From: Streptomyces luteolus | GTDB lineage: Bacteria; Actinomycetota; Actinomycetes; Streptomycetales; Streptomycetaceae | Assembly: GCF_029968015.1 (NCBI RefSeq) | Contig: NZ_JASCIS010000013.1 | Coordinates: 124,001-188,000 of the forward strand | Direction of reading: 5' to 3' | Length of the DNA stretch: 64,000 bases | Shown: positions 19,465-28,294 of the stretch, one piece after another | How the letters are laid out: each line of letters begins with the position of its first letter | Position numbering within the stretch: position 1 is the first letter of the stretch | The notes under the pieces: model-generated | The model's database searches: none | Seen by the model: only the letters and a program-made list of their open reading frames with translations | What the model was told of the DNA's origin: nothing | Program-made: the position numbers and the translations under genes

Positions 19465-19875
19465 ATGAAGGAAGTTCGAGCGCTGGGGATCCTGAGTTCC
19501 CTGGAAGGTCAGGCTGCATACTCGGAACGCAGGGGCGAGATGTTGGCTCTTTCCGATTCGCTAGCCAGCCCCGACAGGGGTCTCGTTTCAAACTACCTGC
19601 GTAATGGGGGGGGTGTGCTTGCCATCATGGAGCACACGAAGGACATCATTGGAGCAAAATTTGATGTCGCGGGCGGGAGCGGAATCCTGACAGACGGACA
19701 TTACTTCTGGCGTGGCGATGCGGCTGATTATGTGGACACGTACGGTATCTCGCCAGGGGCTGAATTCGTGGAGCATGTGCGCCGGCAGGGTGGAAAGCCG
19801 AAAGCGTTGACTCAAGGTGAAATGATCGAGATCGACGACTTTCTGTCAGAAAGTCGAAGGCGAGGGGAATTCTAG
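19465..19875 (+). CDS. Candidate immunity protein 1
   Basis: 136 residues, ATG preceded by GAGGAG, starting 34 bases after the RHS gene. Its central motif (MEHTKDIIGAKF, GGSGILTDGHYFWRGDAADYV) is shared with the next gene, so the two are paralogues. It is cytoplasmic with no signal peptide, and lower in GC than the flanks. Its position directly behind a polymorphic toxin tip makes an immunity role the best guess; no named family is recognised. Confidence 0.65.
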   Translation: MKEVRALGILSSLEGQAAYSERRGEMLALSDSLASPDRGLVSNYLRNGGGVLAIMEHTKDIIGAKFDVAGGSGILTDGHYFWRGDAADYVDTYGISPGAEFVEHVRRQGGKPKALTQGEMIEIDDFLSESRRRGEF

Positions 19876-19908
19876 GATCCTCGGGCCGTTACGAGGGGAA
19901 GGCCGAGG

Positions 19909-20328
19909 TTGTGGCGTAATGCCAGAGTTGGGGGCGTGCAGTTTGTGGGGTTCTTTTGCGAGATCGAGCCCGATAATCCAGATGTCTACAGCGCGCCGAT
20001 CAGTCTGGCCCTGGCCGGAGCTGATGGGTATCCCGCAGAAGAGATGGCGCGGTACCTGGAATCTGGGCATCCGATCTTCGATGTGATGGAGGGAACCCGC
20101 GATGTGGTCGGGGACCTCTTCCACTCTCCTGGCGGCTCCTCTCTCCTCACCGACGGTAGGTTCGTCTGGCGGGTTGATCTCGCGTCCTACGTGAAGCACT
20201 ATTGTCTCGGCCTGTCCGATGAGTTCTTGAATCACGCGGCGGGACACAGCTACCAGGTGCCAGATGTGCCTTTTCGTCAACTCCTCGAGATCTCGGTATC
20301 CGCAGCGGGAAGGCTCGGATACCGATGA
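19909..20328 (+). CDS. Candidate immunity protein 2, paralogue of the preceding gene
   Basis: 139 residues from a TTG with AGGGGAAGG upstream; a GTG at 19936 is an alternative. The stretch MEGTRDVVGDLF, GGSSLLTDGRFVWRVDLASYV aligns residue by residue with the neighbouring protein. The first gene ends only 33 bases before it. Two related immunity genes behind one toxin suggest duplication and divergence, or an immunity gene left over from a previous toxin tip. Confidence 0.62.
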   Translation: MWRNARVGGVQFVGFFCEIEPDNPDVYSAPISLALAGADGYPAEEMARYLESGHPIFDVMEGTRDVVGDLFHSPGGSSLLTDGRFVWRVDLASYVKHYCLGLSDEFLNHAAGHSYQVPDVPFRQLLEISVSAAGRLGYR

Positions 20329-20463
20329 TCTGGGGATGAAGTTCTCCACGGAGCCAAGGGCGGACAGTTACCTTTGCGACACGTGTCCCTGCTGAGACAT
20401 GAGCGAAGCGCATTCTGCGCGGGCCTGGTGGTGTTCCCTCGTGAGTGATGTCTCAGAGTGACA

Positions 20464-20724
20464 TCAGGATGCCCGGTAAGGGGGAGCCAGAAGGCGGTGC
20501 GGCCGTCCAGTGGGCGGACGACGGCGGAAACGCTCCGCCCAGGCAACGTCGCCGCCTTTCCGTACTGCCGACCAGCTCCTGTCGAGGTTGCACAGCGCGG
20601 GCGGGCCGAACGGGTTGAGGCTGAGGCGTTTCTCCAGCTGTTGCAGGGACTCGCTCTGAGGCGTCGGGAGTTGCGCCCTGTGCCGTGCCGCCAGGTCCGC
20701 GTACCTGATCGCGTGCGAACTCAT
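20464..20724 (-). CDS. Hypothetical protein, third gene of the anti-sigma-like operon
   Basis: 86 residues; the ATG at 20724 has GGGGAGG six bases upstream and overlaps the stop of the corrected upstream gene (ATGA). It starts MSSHAIRYADLAARHRAQ and is basic and helical. No domain is recognised. It is co-transcribed with the ATP-binding regulator. Confidence 0.6.
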   Translation of the reverse strand: MSSHAIRYADLAARHRAQLPTPQSESLQQLEKRLSLNPFGPPALCNLDRSWSAVRKGGDVAWAERFRRRPPTGRPHRLLAPPYRAS

Positions 20725-21117
20725 CCGGACCTCCCCGCGCCCCGGGGTTGTTCTCGGCGTCGTGAGTGTTGCCTTTCCGCGTAGTGGAAGACCATGCCGT
20801 CCGTGTCGCCCTCTGCCAGGCCCTTGACGGTCTGCTCCACCTCGTCCAAGTAGCCAGGGGCCGCGCAGGCGCACGCGAAGGGGTGCCACTTGGCCAGGGG
20901 CCTCGTCCAGTTCCGCGCGGTCGAGGTCCGCCGCCGCGCTGAGCCAGTCCCACTCGAAGCCCTGCGGCCAGTCGGGGTGCCGCTGAGGAGCGGTCCGGAT
21001 CGCTTCCGGGGTTCTCGCGCAAGCCTTCGGGGCGACCTCGTGGACCATGATCGCGATGCTTCCGGCGGTGGCGCCGGGACGGTCGGGCAGGAACCCACCG
21101 TACGGCGCGTACGTCAT
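20721..21117 (-). pseudogene. Hypothetical 132-residue protein with a single-base frameshift
   Basis: The ATG at 21117 overlaps the stop of the ATP-binding protein (ATGA). The frame reads MTYAPYGGFLPDRPGATAG to ADLDRAELDEA and is then lost at a run of four G (20897-20900 on the plus strand). One base fewer would continue with LAKWHPFACACAAPGYLDE and GLAEGDTDGMVFHYAE, ending in a TGA that overlaps the next ATG. Both ends then form ATGA overlaps, which strongly supports one gene with a +1 change. It may be real or a sequence error. The function is unknown. Confidence 0.7.
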
Positions 21118-21542
21118 CGCTCGTCGCCCTTCGCCTCGCATTCGAACCAGACCGTCTTCCCGCCCGGCGCCGGCGCTGCGCCCCAGCGGTCTGTCACCGC
21201 CTCGACGAGGAGCAGGCCGCGGCCGCCTTCGCTCAGGCCCTCCGGGGTCCGGGCGTGGAGCGGGCTCGGGCTGCGGTCCGTCACCTCGACCCGCAGCACG
21301 CGCGCGTAGCGCAGGATTTGCACCGTGCAGTGGGGGTCCTGCGGTACGTGGCGGAGAACGTTCGTCACCAGTTCTGTCAGGGCCAGTTCCGCCGCGTCCC
21401 GTACATCGGTCATGTCCCACGACGTGAGCAGCATGCGCAGGATGCGGCGGAAGTGGCCCACCGAGTGTTCACCGAGCGTCATGCTCAGGCGGTAGCAGTA
21501 CTCAATTTCCGTCGCCTCGCGGCCAGTTGATGGATTCACCAC
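21114..21542 (-). CDS. ATP-binding regulatory protein (HATPase_c_2, anti-sigma/RsbW-like)
   Basis: 142 residues (GTG at 21542 or 21539). The GHKL ATP-binding boxes are visible: AAELALTELVTNVLRH (N box), VEVTDRSPSP (G1 box) and GGRGLLLVEAVTDRWG (G2 box). Such proteins in Streptomyces act with adjacent XRE/DUF397 proteins or as anti-sigma kinases. It diverges from the XRE gene at 21625 and leads a three-gene operon with ATGA overlaps. Confidence 0.87.
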   Translation of the reverse strand: MVNPSTGREATEIEYCYRLSMTLGEHSVGHFRRILRMLLTSWDMTDVRDAAELALTELVTNVLRHVPQDPHCTVQILRYARVLRVEVTDRSPSPLHARTPEGLSEGGRGLLLVEAVTDRWGAAPAPGGKTVWFECEAKGDER

Positions 21543-21624
21543 ACCAGCGTGCGGTGAGCTGATTACGCTCGGCTACCAGCTGAACCGAACCTCGCACAGC
21601 GTGAACTTGGGGGTGGCCGTCCGC

Positions 21625-22473
21625 ATGGCCAACATCCGCAACCTCGACCCCGGCGCCTCTCCGCTGGACTACTACGGCTCCGAACTCCGCCGCCTGAGAG
21701 AGGAAGCGGGGCTCAAGCAAGGCGAGTTGGGTTCCATCGTCTTCTGCACGGGGTCCCTCATCGGGCAGATCGAGACCGCCCACAAGGTGCCGACGCGTGA
21801 ACTGTCCGAGCGGTTGGACGCGGCACTCGGGACCGACGGGCAGTTCTCGCGGCTGGTCGGGCTTGTGCTGCGCAGTCAGCTGCCGAGCTGGTTCCAGGCG
21901 TACGCCGAGATGGAGGCCAGGGCGAGCTATATCTCCACGTATCAGGCCCAGTTGGTGTACGGGCTTCTTCAGACGGAGGAGTATGCGAGGGCCGTACTCG
22001 GCGTGCGGTCCGACGGTGACCTTGATGCCCGGGTCGCCGCACGGATCGATCGCCAGCGTGTGTTGGAGCGGGACGAGCCGCCGTTGCTCTGGGCGGTACT
22101 GAGCGAGGCTGTCCTGTACCAGGAGGTCGGCGGTGCTGCCGTCATGCGAAACCAACTTGCCCACCTGTTGGATCTGCAGCGGCGGCCGTGGGTGAGTGTC
22201 CAGATCCTGCCCTTCGAGGCGGGTGCGCACCCCGGCCTGCCGGGCACCTTCAACATACTGCGCTTCGAGGATGACCCCGACATCGTCTACACCGAGGACT
22301 TCGTCCAGGGCCACATGACCGCCAACCCGCAAGCCATCAGGGAAGGTTCGTTCCGATACGATCATTTGCGGGCCGCCGCGCTCTCCGTGGAGGACTCGGC
22401 GGATCGGATCGCCCGAGTAATGGAGGAGCGCTATGCACACGGACCAGGACCTGACGGGCGCGACGTGGCGTAA
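21625..22473 (+). CDS. XRE-family transcriptional regulator with DUF5753
   Basis: 282 residues. The N-terminal helix-turn-helix (YYGSELRRLREEAGLKQGEL, then IVFCTGSLIGQIETAHKVPT) is followed by a DUF5753 domain (SYISTYQAQLVYGLLQTEEYAR, LPFEAGAHPGLPGTFNILRF, VYTEDFV). Its ATG has a GGGGGTGG site upstream. It overlaps the DUF397 gene by 41 bases, the classical Streptomyces regulator/DUF397 pairing of the BldB/WhiJ kind. Partners are probably the DUF397 protein and possibly the divergent ATP-binding protein. Confidence 0.9.
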   Translation: MANIRNLDPGASPLDYYGSELRRLREEAGLKQGELGSIVFCTGSLIGQIETAHKVPTRELSERLDAALGTDGQFSRLVGLVLRSQLPSWFQAYAEMEARASYISTYQAQLVYGLLQTEEYARAVLGVRSDGDLDARVAARIDRQRVLERDEPPLLWAVLSEAVLYQEVGGAAVMRNQLAHLLDLQRRPWVSVQILPFEAGAHPGLPGTFNILRFEDDPDIVYTEDFVQGHMTANPQAIREGSFRYDHLRAAALSVEDSADRIARVMEERYAHGPGPDGRDVA

Positions 22474-22714
22474 GTCGTCGTACAGCTCCGACACCGGAGG
22501 CGACTGCATCGAGTGCGCCCCGCTCGGCGGCGCCGCCTGGCGTAAGTCCTCGTACAGCGGTGACACCGGCGGTGACTGCCTGGAGATCGCCGAACTCCCC
22601 ACCCATATCGCCATTCGCGACTCCAAGAACCCCGAAGGCGGCGCCTTCACCGTCAGTCCCGGCGCCTTCGCCGCCTTCGTCGCGGCTGCGAAGCGGGGTG
22701 AGGGGCTCCGGTGA
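22433..22714 (+). CDS. DUF397 protein with two tandem domains
   Basis: 93 residues holding the DUF397 signature twice: TWRKSSYSSDTGGDCIECA and AWRKSSYSGDTGGDCLEIA, the second followed by IAIRDSKNPEGGAF. Single-domain versions have about 60-70 residues, so this is a partial duplication. It overlaps the XRE gene and probably acts with it. Confidence 0.9.
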   Translation: MHTDQDLTGATWRKSSYSSDTGGDCIECAPLGGAAWRKSSYSGDTGGDCLEIAELPTHIAIRDSKNPEGGAFTVSPGAFAAFVAAAKRGEGLR

Positions 22715-22814
22715 ACGGGCTGTGAAAGGTGGGGAGTTGGGGGACTCGTGGGGTGTGCGGGCGTGATTGGCTCGCCCGGCACCTGATCCCCTCCAGACTC
22801 GAAGGACACTCACC

Positions 22815-23030
22815 ATGAGCCAGACCTCGCGCATCGAGACCGCTGAGATAGCCGACGCCGACCTCGACAACATCGCGGGCGGCCTGTCCGTCAGCGGCAG
22901 CGTGGAGGGCCTGACGGCCAACTTCGCCCAGGGCCCCAACGGTCTGCCCATGCTGACCGACGGCTCCATCGACTCCGTCTCGGTCACCGTGAAGGACATC
23001 CCGCTGGGGCTTGGCTCCACCACCGTCTGA
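22815..23030 (+). CDS. Candidate RiPP precursor peptide with double-glycine leader
   Basis: 71 residues, ATG preceded by GAAGGA. The leader-like half reads RIETAEIADADLDNIAGG, matching the xxDxxLDxVxGG pattern of Nif11/lanthipeptide-type leaders that ends in the cleavage Gly-Gly. The candidate core of 48 residues is rich in Ser, Thr, Gly and Val and lacks Cys and Trp, so thioether rings cannot form; dehydration, ester or no modification are possible. No modifying enzyme, C39 protease or transporter lies in the window. A strong hairpin follows, marking a monocistronic unit. Confidence 0.6.
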   Translation: MSQTSRIETAEIADADLDNIAGGLSVSGSVEGLTANFAQGPNGLPMLTDGSIDSVSVTVKDIPLGLGSTTV

Positions 23031-23053
23031 GCCTCCGCGCCCTGCGCGTTCGT

Positions 23054-23095
23054 CGGCCTCCAGAGCCAAGCTGCGGCTTGCGGCCCTGGAGGCCG
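23054..23095 (+). terminator. Nested hairpin terminator after the precursor peptide
   Basis: CGGCCTCCAG pairs perfectly with CTGGAGGCCG, enclosing a second small hairpin AAGC-TGCG-GCTT. It isolates the peptide gene from the KstR-controlled operon. Confidence 0.7.
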
Positions 23096-23129
23096 ATGGC
23101 GTTCCCGCGTTCCTGACCTTCCGTCAGAA

Positions 23130-23143
23130 TGGAACGTGTTCTA
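23130..23143. promoter_or_regulatory. KstR-type operator (TGGAACGTGTTCTA) over a leaderless promoter
   Basis: Exact TnnAACnnGTTnnA match. Its end overlaps the putative -10 box TACTGT (23142-23147), which lies seven bases before the ATG at 23155. Binding would directly block the promoter of the acyl-CoA dehydrogenase/thiolase operon. Confidence 0.78.
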
Positions 23144-23154
23144 CTGTGCCCCGC

Positions 23155-25410
23155 ATGGGGAACGGAAGCAGCGGAAGCGCAGGAAGCACCGGAAGCACCG
23201 GAAGCATCGGGACCACCGAAGAGCAGGGGGAGTTGGCCTACGCCGTGCGCGGTTGGGTGGCCCGCTCCGTACCGCCCGAGGAGACGCGCAAGCTGCTCGA
23301 CGCCCCGAGCGGAGCCACCGGGCGGCCCGCGTACTGGGCCGGGCTCGCCGAGCAGGGGCTGCTCGCGCCGCATCTGCCCGAGGAGTACGGGGGAGGGGGC
23401 GGCGATCTCGTAGATCTGGCCGTCGTGCTGGAAGAGGCGGCGAAGGCCTCGCTTCCCGGGCCGTACCTTGCCAACGCCCTGGCCCTCACCGTCCTGCATC
23501 GCGCCGCCGGACAGGATGAGTTGGTGCGGCAGCTCGCCGCAGGAGAGCGGATCGGCGCCGCCGCACTGGGTGCCGGCACGCTCACCGCCGTGGCCGAAGG
23601 CGACGGGTACGTGCTCGACGGAACCGCCCCGCCCGTGCTCTCCGGCGGCGAGGCCGACCTGCTGCTGCTCGCCGCCGAGTCCGCGACCGGCACCGTATGG
23701 ATGGCGGTGGACGCGGCCGACGTCTCCGTGCGCGGGCACGAGAGTGCCGACCCGACCCGGCCCACCGCCCACGTCGTCGCCACACACACCCAGGTGCCCG
23801 CCACGCGTGTCCTGAGCCGCCTCGACACCGCCCTCGTACGCGACCTCGCCGCCACCCTGTACGCCGCCGACGCCTGCGGAACCGCCGACCGGGCGCTGCA
23901 GACCGCCGCCGAACACGCCCAGGTGCGCGAGCAGTTCGGGCGGCCCATCGGGCAGTTCCAGGGGGTGAAGCACCTGTGCGCCGACATGCTCGTACGGGTC
24001 GAGCAGGCGCGCGCCCTCGCCTGGGATGCCGCCAGGGCGGCGCAAACCGACCCACCCGACGTACGCGGGCTCGTCGCGTCGCTCGCCGCCGCGACTGCCC
24101 TCGACGCCGCCCACTCCTGCGCCAAGGACTGCATCCAGATCCTCGGCGGCATCGGCTTTACCTGGGAGCACGATGCCCATCTGTTCCTCCGCCGGGCCCT
24201 CGTCGCACGCCAGTTGCTCGGCTCCGGGGACAGCCACCGCGCGCGTGCTGTGCGATTTGCCGGGACGGGAGCGCGCAGGGAGCTGAAGCTCGACCTTCCG
24301 GCCGAGGCGGACGCGTACCGGCGCACAGCGCGCGAGGCCATCGACGGGGCGCGCGGGCTCGACCCCGCCGCCGCCCGCCGCGCCCTCGCGCCCACCGGCT
24401 ACGCCGCCCCGCACCTTCCGCCCCCGTACGGACTCGGCGCCGGGCCCGTCCAACAGCTCGCTGTTCAGGCCGAGTTGAAGGCGGCCGGGGTGAAGGTGAG
24501 CGATCTCGGCATCGCCACCTGGGTCGTGCCGTCGCTCATCGCGTACGGGACGCCCGCCCAGCAGCAGGACCACCTCGCGCCGACCCTGCGCGGGGACGTG
24601 CTCTGGTGCCAGCTGTTCTCCGAGCCCGAGGCCGGGTCGGACCTCGCCGCCCTGCGCACCCGGGCCGAGCGGCTCGACGACGGGCGGTGGCGGGTCAACG
24701 GGCAGAAGGTGTGGACGAGCGCCGCGCAGTGGGCGGACTTCGGGATCCTGCTCGCCCGTACCGACCCCGAAGCCCCCAAGCACAAGGGGCTCACCTATTT
24801 CCTCGTCGACATGAAGGCCGCGACTTCTCAAGCGGGGGACGGCATCGACGTACGGCCGCTCAAGGAGATCACGGGGGACTCGCTCTTCAACGAGGTCTAC
24901 TTCGACGACGTGGTGCTGCCCGCCGACGCCGTCGTGGGCGAGGTGAACGACGGCTGGCGGGTCGCCCGCAACACCCTCGGCAACGAACGCGTCCACATGG
25001 CCGACCAGTTGACGTTCGACACCGGCCTCGAAGCGCTCATCGCCCGCGCCGCCGACCTCGACGGCGCCTGCCGCGCCCGGATCGGCGCCCTCGCCGCCGA
25101 GGCACACGCCCTCGCGTGCATCGGACTTCGTACGACCATGCGGCAGGTCGCCGGGGCCGAGCCCGGGGCCGGTGCGTCCATCAGGAAACTCGTGCAGACC
25201 CCGCACCAGCAGAAGGTCGCCGAGCTCGCGCTCGAACTGCTCGGCCCGGCCGGGGCGGTGCGCGAGGGCGCGGGCGAGCGGGCCGTGCACGGATTCCTGA
25301 TGTCCCGCTGCCTGACCATCGCGGGCGGCACCACGCAGGTCCAGCTCAACGTCGTCGCGGAACGGCTCCTCGGCCTGCCCCGCGACCCCGAGCCGCGCCC
25401 CCTCATCTGA
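23155..25410 (+). CDS. Two-domain acyl-CoA dehydrogenase (FadE34/ChsE3-like)
   Basis: 751 residues, about twice a normal acyl-CoA dehydrogenase. The first domain (about residues 20-380) has [20 protein letters not shown] and [20 protein letters not shown] near its end. The second has [37 protein letters not shown] and the terminal [20 protein letters not shown]. This fused layout is that of mycobacterial FadE34, which desaturates sterol side-chain CoA thioesters. The ATG at 23155 lacks a ribosome binding site and follows a -10 box by seven bases, so a leaderless mRNA is predicted. It is co-transcribed with the thiolase at 25433. Confidence 0.9.
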   Translation: MGNGSSGSAGSTGSTGSIGTTEEQGELAYAVRGWVARSVPPEETRKLLDAPSGATGRPAYWAGLAEQGLLAPHLPEEYGGGGGDLVDLAVVLEEAAKASLPGPYLANALALTVLHRAAGQDELVRQLAAGERIGAAALGAGTLTAVAEGDGYVLDGTAPPVLSGGEADLLLLAAESATGTVWMAVDAADVSVRGHESADPTRPTAHVVATHTQVPATRVLSRLDTALVRDLAATLYAADACGTADRALQTAAEHAQVREQFGRPIGQFQGVKHLCADMLVRVEQARALAWDAARAAQTDPPDVRGLVASLAAATALDAAHSCAKDCIQILGGIGFTWEHDAHLFLRRALVARQLLGSGDSHRARAVRFAGTGARRELKLDLPAEADAYRRTAREAIDGARGLDPAAARRALAPTGYAAPHLPPPYGLGAGPVQQLAVQAELKAAGVKVSDLGIATWVVPSLIAYGTPAQQQDHLAPTLRGDVLWCQLFSEPEAGSDLAALRTRAERLDDGRWRVNGQKVWTSAAQWADFGILLARTDPEAPKHKGLTYFLVDMKAATSQAGDGIDVRPLKEITGDSLFNEVYFDDVVLPADAVVGEVNDGWRVARNTLGNERVHMADQLTFDTGLEALIARAADLDGACRARIGALAAEAHALACIGLRTTMRQVAGAEPGAGASIRKLVQTPHQQKVAELALELLGPAGAVREGAGERAVHGFLMSRCLTIAGGTTQVQLNVVAERLLGLPRDPEPRPLI

Positions 25411-25432
25411 TCCCGGACTCCGGAGGACTGTT

Positions 25433-26623
25433 GTGAAGACGTACATCGTCGGTGTCGGCATGACCAAGTTCGAGAAGCCCGAGACCCGCGACTGGCAGTA
25501 CTGGGACATGGCCGAGGAGGCCGGGACCAAGGCCCTTGAGGACGCGGGGATCTCGTACGAGCAGGTCGAGCAGGTACCCGTCGGCTACTGCTTCCAGGCG
25601 TCCACGGCCGGGCAGCGTGCCGCGTACGAACTCGGGCTGAGCGGCGTGCCGGTCTACAACGTCAACAACAACTGCGCGACCGCCTCGACCGCCCTGATGA
25701 TGGCCCGCCAGTTCGTCGCGGGCGGCCTCAACGACTGCGTGCTCGCGCTCGGCTTCGAGAAGATGGCGCGCGGCGCGCTCGGGGGTGGTGCCGATGGTGG
25801 CGACTTCAAGACCTCGCCGGTCGCGCGGCACTACGGGATCATGGCGGCCAAGCACGGCTTCGAGATGTCCCCGCCCACCGCCCAGATCTTCGGCGACGCT
25901 GCCCGTGAGCACATGGAGCTGTACGGGACCACGGAGGCGCAGCTCGCGGCGGTCGGCGCCAAGAACCACCGGCACTCGGCGCACAACCCGTACGCGCAGT
26001 TCCAGGACGTCTACACGGTCGAGGAGATCCTCGCCGCCAAGACCATCCACCGGCCGCTCACCAAGCTGCAGTGCTCGCCCACCTCGGACGGCGCGGCCGC
26101 GGCCGTCGTCGTCTCCGAGCGGTTTGTCGAGCGGCACGGGCTCGGCGACCGGGCCGTGGAGATCGTCGCCCAGGCCATGACGACCGATACGGCTGCTTCC
26201 TTCGACTCCGGCTCGTGCATCGACGTCGTCGGCAAGCCCATGTCGAGGGCGGCGGCGGAGCAGGTGTACGAGGCGTCCGGGCTCGGCATCGAGGACGTCG
26301 ACGTGATCGAGCTGCACGACTGCTTCTCCATCAACGAACTCCTCACGTACGAGGCGCTCGGGCTGTGCGAGGACGGGGGGTCGGGGAAGCTCGTGGAGTC
26401 GGGGGCGACGACGTACGGGGGGAAGTGGGTCGTCAACCCGTCCGGTGGGCTGATCTCCAAGGGGCATCCCCTGGGGGCGACGGGGCTTGCGCAGGTCGCG
26501 GAGTTGACGTGGCAGTTGCGGGGGGCGGCCGGTGAGCGGCAGGTTCCCGACGCGCGGGTCGGGCTCGCGCACAACATCGGGCTGGGTGGGGCGGCTGTGG
26601 TGACGATGCTGCGGCGGGGCTAG
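25433..26623 (+). CDS. SCP-x/lipid-transfer-type thiolase (Ltp family)
   Basis: 396 residues from a GTG with CGGAGGAC upstream. The nucleophile is Cys81 in [15 protein letters not shown]; the second-half motif is [17 protein letters not shown]. The usual C-terminal CxG cysteine is replaced by HNIGLGG, typical of the SCP-x/lipid-transfer thiolases that act on branched or sterol side-chain CoA thioesters. It lies 22 bases after the acyl-CoA dehydrogenase, in the same KstR-controlled operon. Confidence 0.88.
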   Translation: MKTYIVGVGMTKFEKPETRDWQYWDMAEEAGTKALEDAGISYEQVEQVPVGYCFQASTAGQRAAYELGLSGVPVYNVNNNCATASTALMMARQFVAGGLNDCVLALGFEKMARGALGGGADGGDFKTSPVARHYGIMAAKHGFEMSPPTAQIFGDAAREHMELYGTTEAQLAAVGAKNHRHSAHNPYAQFQDVYTVEEILAAKTIHRPLTKLQCSPTSDGAAAAVVVSERFVERHGLGDRAVEIVAQAMTTDTAASFDSGSCIDVVGKPMSRAAAEQVYEASGLGIEDVDVIELHDCFSINELLTYEALGLCEDGGSGKLVESGATTYGGKWVVNPSGGLISKGHPLGATGLAQVAELTWQLRGAAGERQVPDARVGLAHNIGLGGAAVVTMLRRG

Positions 26624-26629
26624 TTCTTC

Positions 26630-26765
26630 CCCTCCCCGCCCCTTCCCGAAAGTCCTGCGGACAGCTCCGGGGGCCCCGCCCCGCGCCCCGCTTCACGGCC
26701 GTTCTTCGGCTGCCGCGCCGTCGTGGCTTGTCGCGCAGTTCCCCGCGCCCCTGTCGGGGCCTAAG
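26630..26765. repeat. Dispersed intergenic GC-rich repeat
   Basis: CCCTCCCCGCCCCTTCCCGAA at its left and the reverse of the GCGCGGGGAACTGCGCGACA module at its right. No gene. Confidence 0.7.
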
Positions 26766-26827
26766 CCTCTGGACCGAGGACAGCTCCGTCGATGCCCCGA
26801 TGTAACCGGAGTCCACCTCCTGAGAGC

Positions 26828-28294
26828 ATGGCCCGCATGGTCCAGAGCCCCACCGACACGTACATAGCCCCCACCGTCCGCAAAAAGACCGCGCCCCTGT
26901 GGGCCGTCATGCTCGCCGCCTGCGCGGGACAGTTCCTCGTCGTGCTCGACGTGTCCGTGGTCAACACCGCGCTGCCGTCGATGCGCGCCGACCTCGGGAT
27001 GAGCGCGATCGGCCTGCAGTGGGTCGTCAACGCCTACTCGATCGCCTTCGCCGGGTTCATGCTGCTCGGCGGGCGGGCCGGGGACCTCTTCGGGCGGAAG
27101 CGGATGTTCCTCGTCGGGCTCGGACTCTTCACCGCCGCCTCCCTCGCCGGCGGCCTCGCGCAGGCCGACTGGCAGCTCCTCGCCGCCCGCGCCGTCCAGG
27201 GCCTGGGCGCGGCCGTCCTCGCCCCGTCGACCCTGACGATCCTCACGTCGGCGGTGCCCGAGGGGTCCGCGCGGGTGCGGGCGATCGGCACCTGGTCCGC
27301 GGTCGGGGCGGGCGGCGGCGCGGCCGGCGGGCTCGTCGGCGGAGTCCTCACCGACCTGCTGTCCTGGCGCTGGGTGCTCCTCATCAACGTGCCGATCGGC
27401 GCGCTCGTCCTCGTCGCGGGCGTGCTCTGGCTCAGCGAGAGCCGCTCCGGCCAGGCCCGCCGCCTCGACCTGCCGGGCGCGGTCCTCGTCACGGCGGGCC
27501 TCGCCACCCTCGCGTACGGCATCGTCCAGACCGAGGTCGAGGGCTGGACGGCGCCCGCCACGCTCGCCCCGCTGGGCGCGGGGCTCGCGCTGCTCCTGGT
27601 GTTCCTGCTGGTGGAGGCGCGGACGCGGGTGCCGCTCATGCCGCTGAAGCTGTTCAAGGTGCGGTCGGTGTCGGCGGCCAACGCGTCGATGTTCATCTGC
27701 GGCGGCGCCATGTTCGCCATGTGGTTCTTCATGACGCTGTACGCGCAGAACGTCCTCGACTACTCGCCCCTGAAGGCCGGGCTCGCGCTCATCCCGTCGT
27801 CGCTCACCGTCGTCGTCGGCTCCAAGCTCGCCCCGCGACTGATGCCGCGGCTCGGCGCGCGGAACGTGTCGATGCTCGGCATCCTGATCGCCGCGGCCGG
27901 CTTCGGCTGGCAGTCGACGATGACCGCTGACGGCACGTACCTCACGTCCATCATGCTGCCCGGCATCGTGATGATGCTCGGCGCGGGCCTCGCCTCCACG
28001 CCGCTCGCCTCCCTCGCCACGTCCGGTGCCGCCCCCGGCGACGCGGGCCTCGTCTCCGGTCTCATCAACACCTCCCGCACCATGGGCGGTTCGCTCGGCC
28101 TGAGCGTGCTCTCCACGGTCGCCGCCTCCCACGCGGACGGCTCGGGCAGCCTGGCGCCGGTCAGCCCCGAGGCGCTGACGGAGGGGTACGCGGCGGCGTT
28201 CCGCACCAGTGCGTTCTTCCTGCTCGCCGGGGTCGTCGTGATGCTGCTCTGGATGCCGCGCGGGACGGCCGAGCGGCGCACCACCTCAGCCTGA
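26828..28294 (+). CDS. MFS multidrug exporter, DHA2 (14-helix) family
   Basis: 488 residues with about fourteen hydrophobic helices. Motif A is GGRAGDLFGRKRMFLVG, motif C-like GTWSAVGAGGGAAGGLVGGV, and the N-terminal ACAGQFLVVLDVSVVNTALP is characteristic of the EmrB/QacA group. It exports drugs by proton antiport across the inner membrane. The ATG at 26828 is chosen; another at 26837 is possible. It stands between the two KstR-controlled operons but no KstR box precedes it. Its end overlaps the convergent response-regulator gene by nine bases. Confidence 0.9.
   Translation: MARMVQSPTDTYIAPTVRKKTAPLWAVMLAACAGQFLVVLDVSVVNTALPSMRADLGMSAIGLQWVVNAYSIAFAGFMLLGGRAGDLFGRKRMFLVGLGLFTAASLAGGLAQADWQLLAARAVQGLGAAVLAPSTLTILTSAVPEGSARVRAIGTWSAVGAGGGAAGGLVGGVLTDLLSWRWVLLINVPIGALVLVAGVLWLSESRSGQARRLDLPGAVLVTAGLATLAYGIVQTEVEGWTAPATLAPLGAGLALLLVFLLVEARTRVPLMPLKLFKVRSVSAANASMFICGGAMFAMWFFMTLYAQNVLDYSPLKAGLALIPSSLTVVVGSKLAPRLMPRLGARNVSMLGILIAAAGFGWQSTMTADGTYLTSIMLPGIVMMLGAGLASTPLASLATSGAAPGDAGLVSGLINTSRTMGGSLGLSVLSTVAASHADGSGSLAPVSPEALTEGYAAAFRTSAFFLLAGVVVMLLWMPRGTAERRTTSA

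Noticed and set aside
22984..25530. Open frame of 848 codons opposite the acyl-CoA dehydrogenase and precursor peptide
   Set aside because: Low-complexity Gly/Val/Arg composition without any family motif; it is the shadow of real genes.
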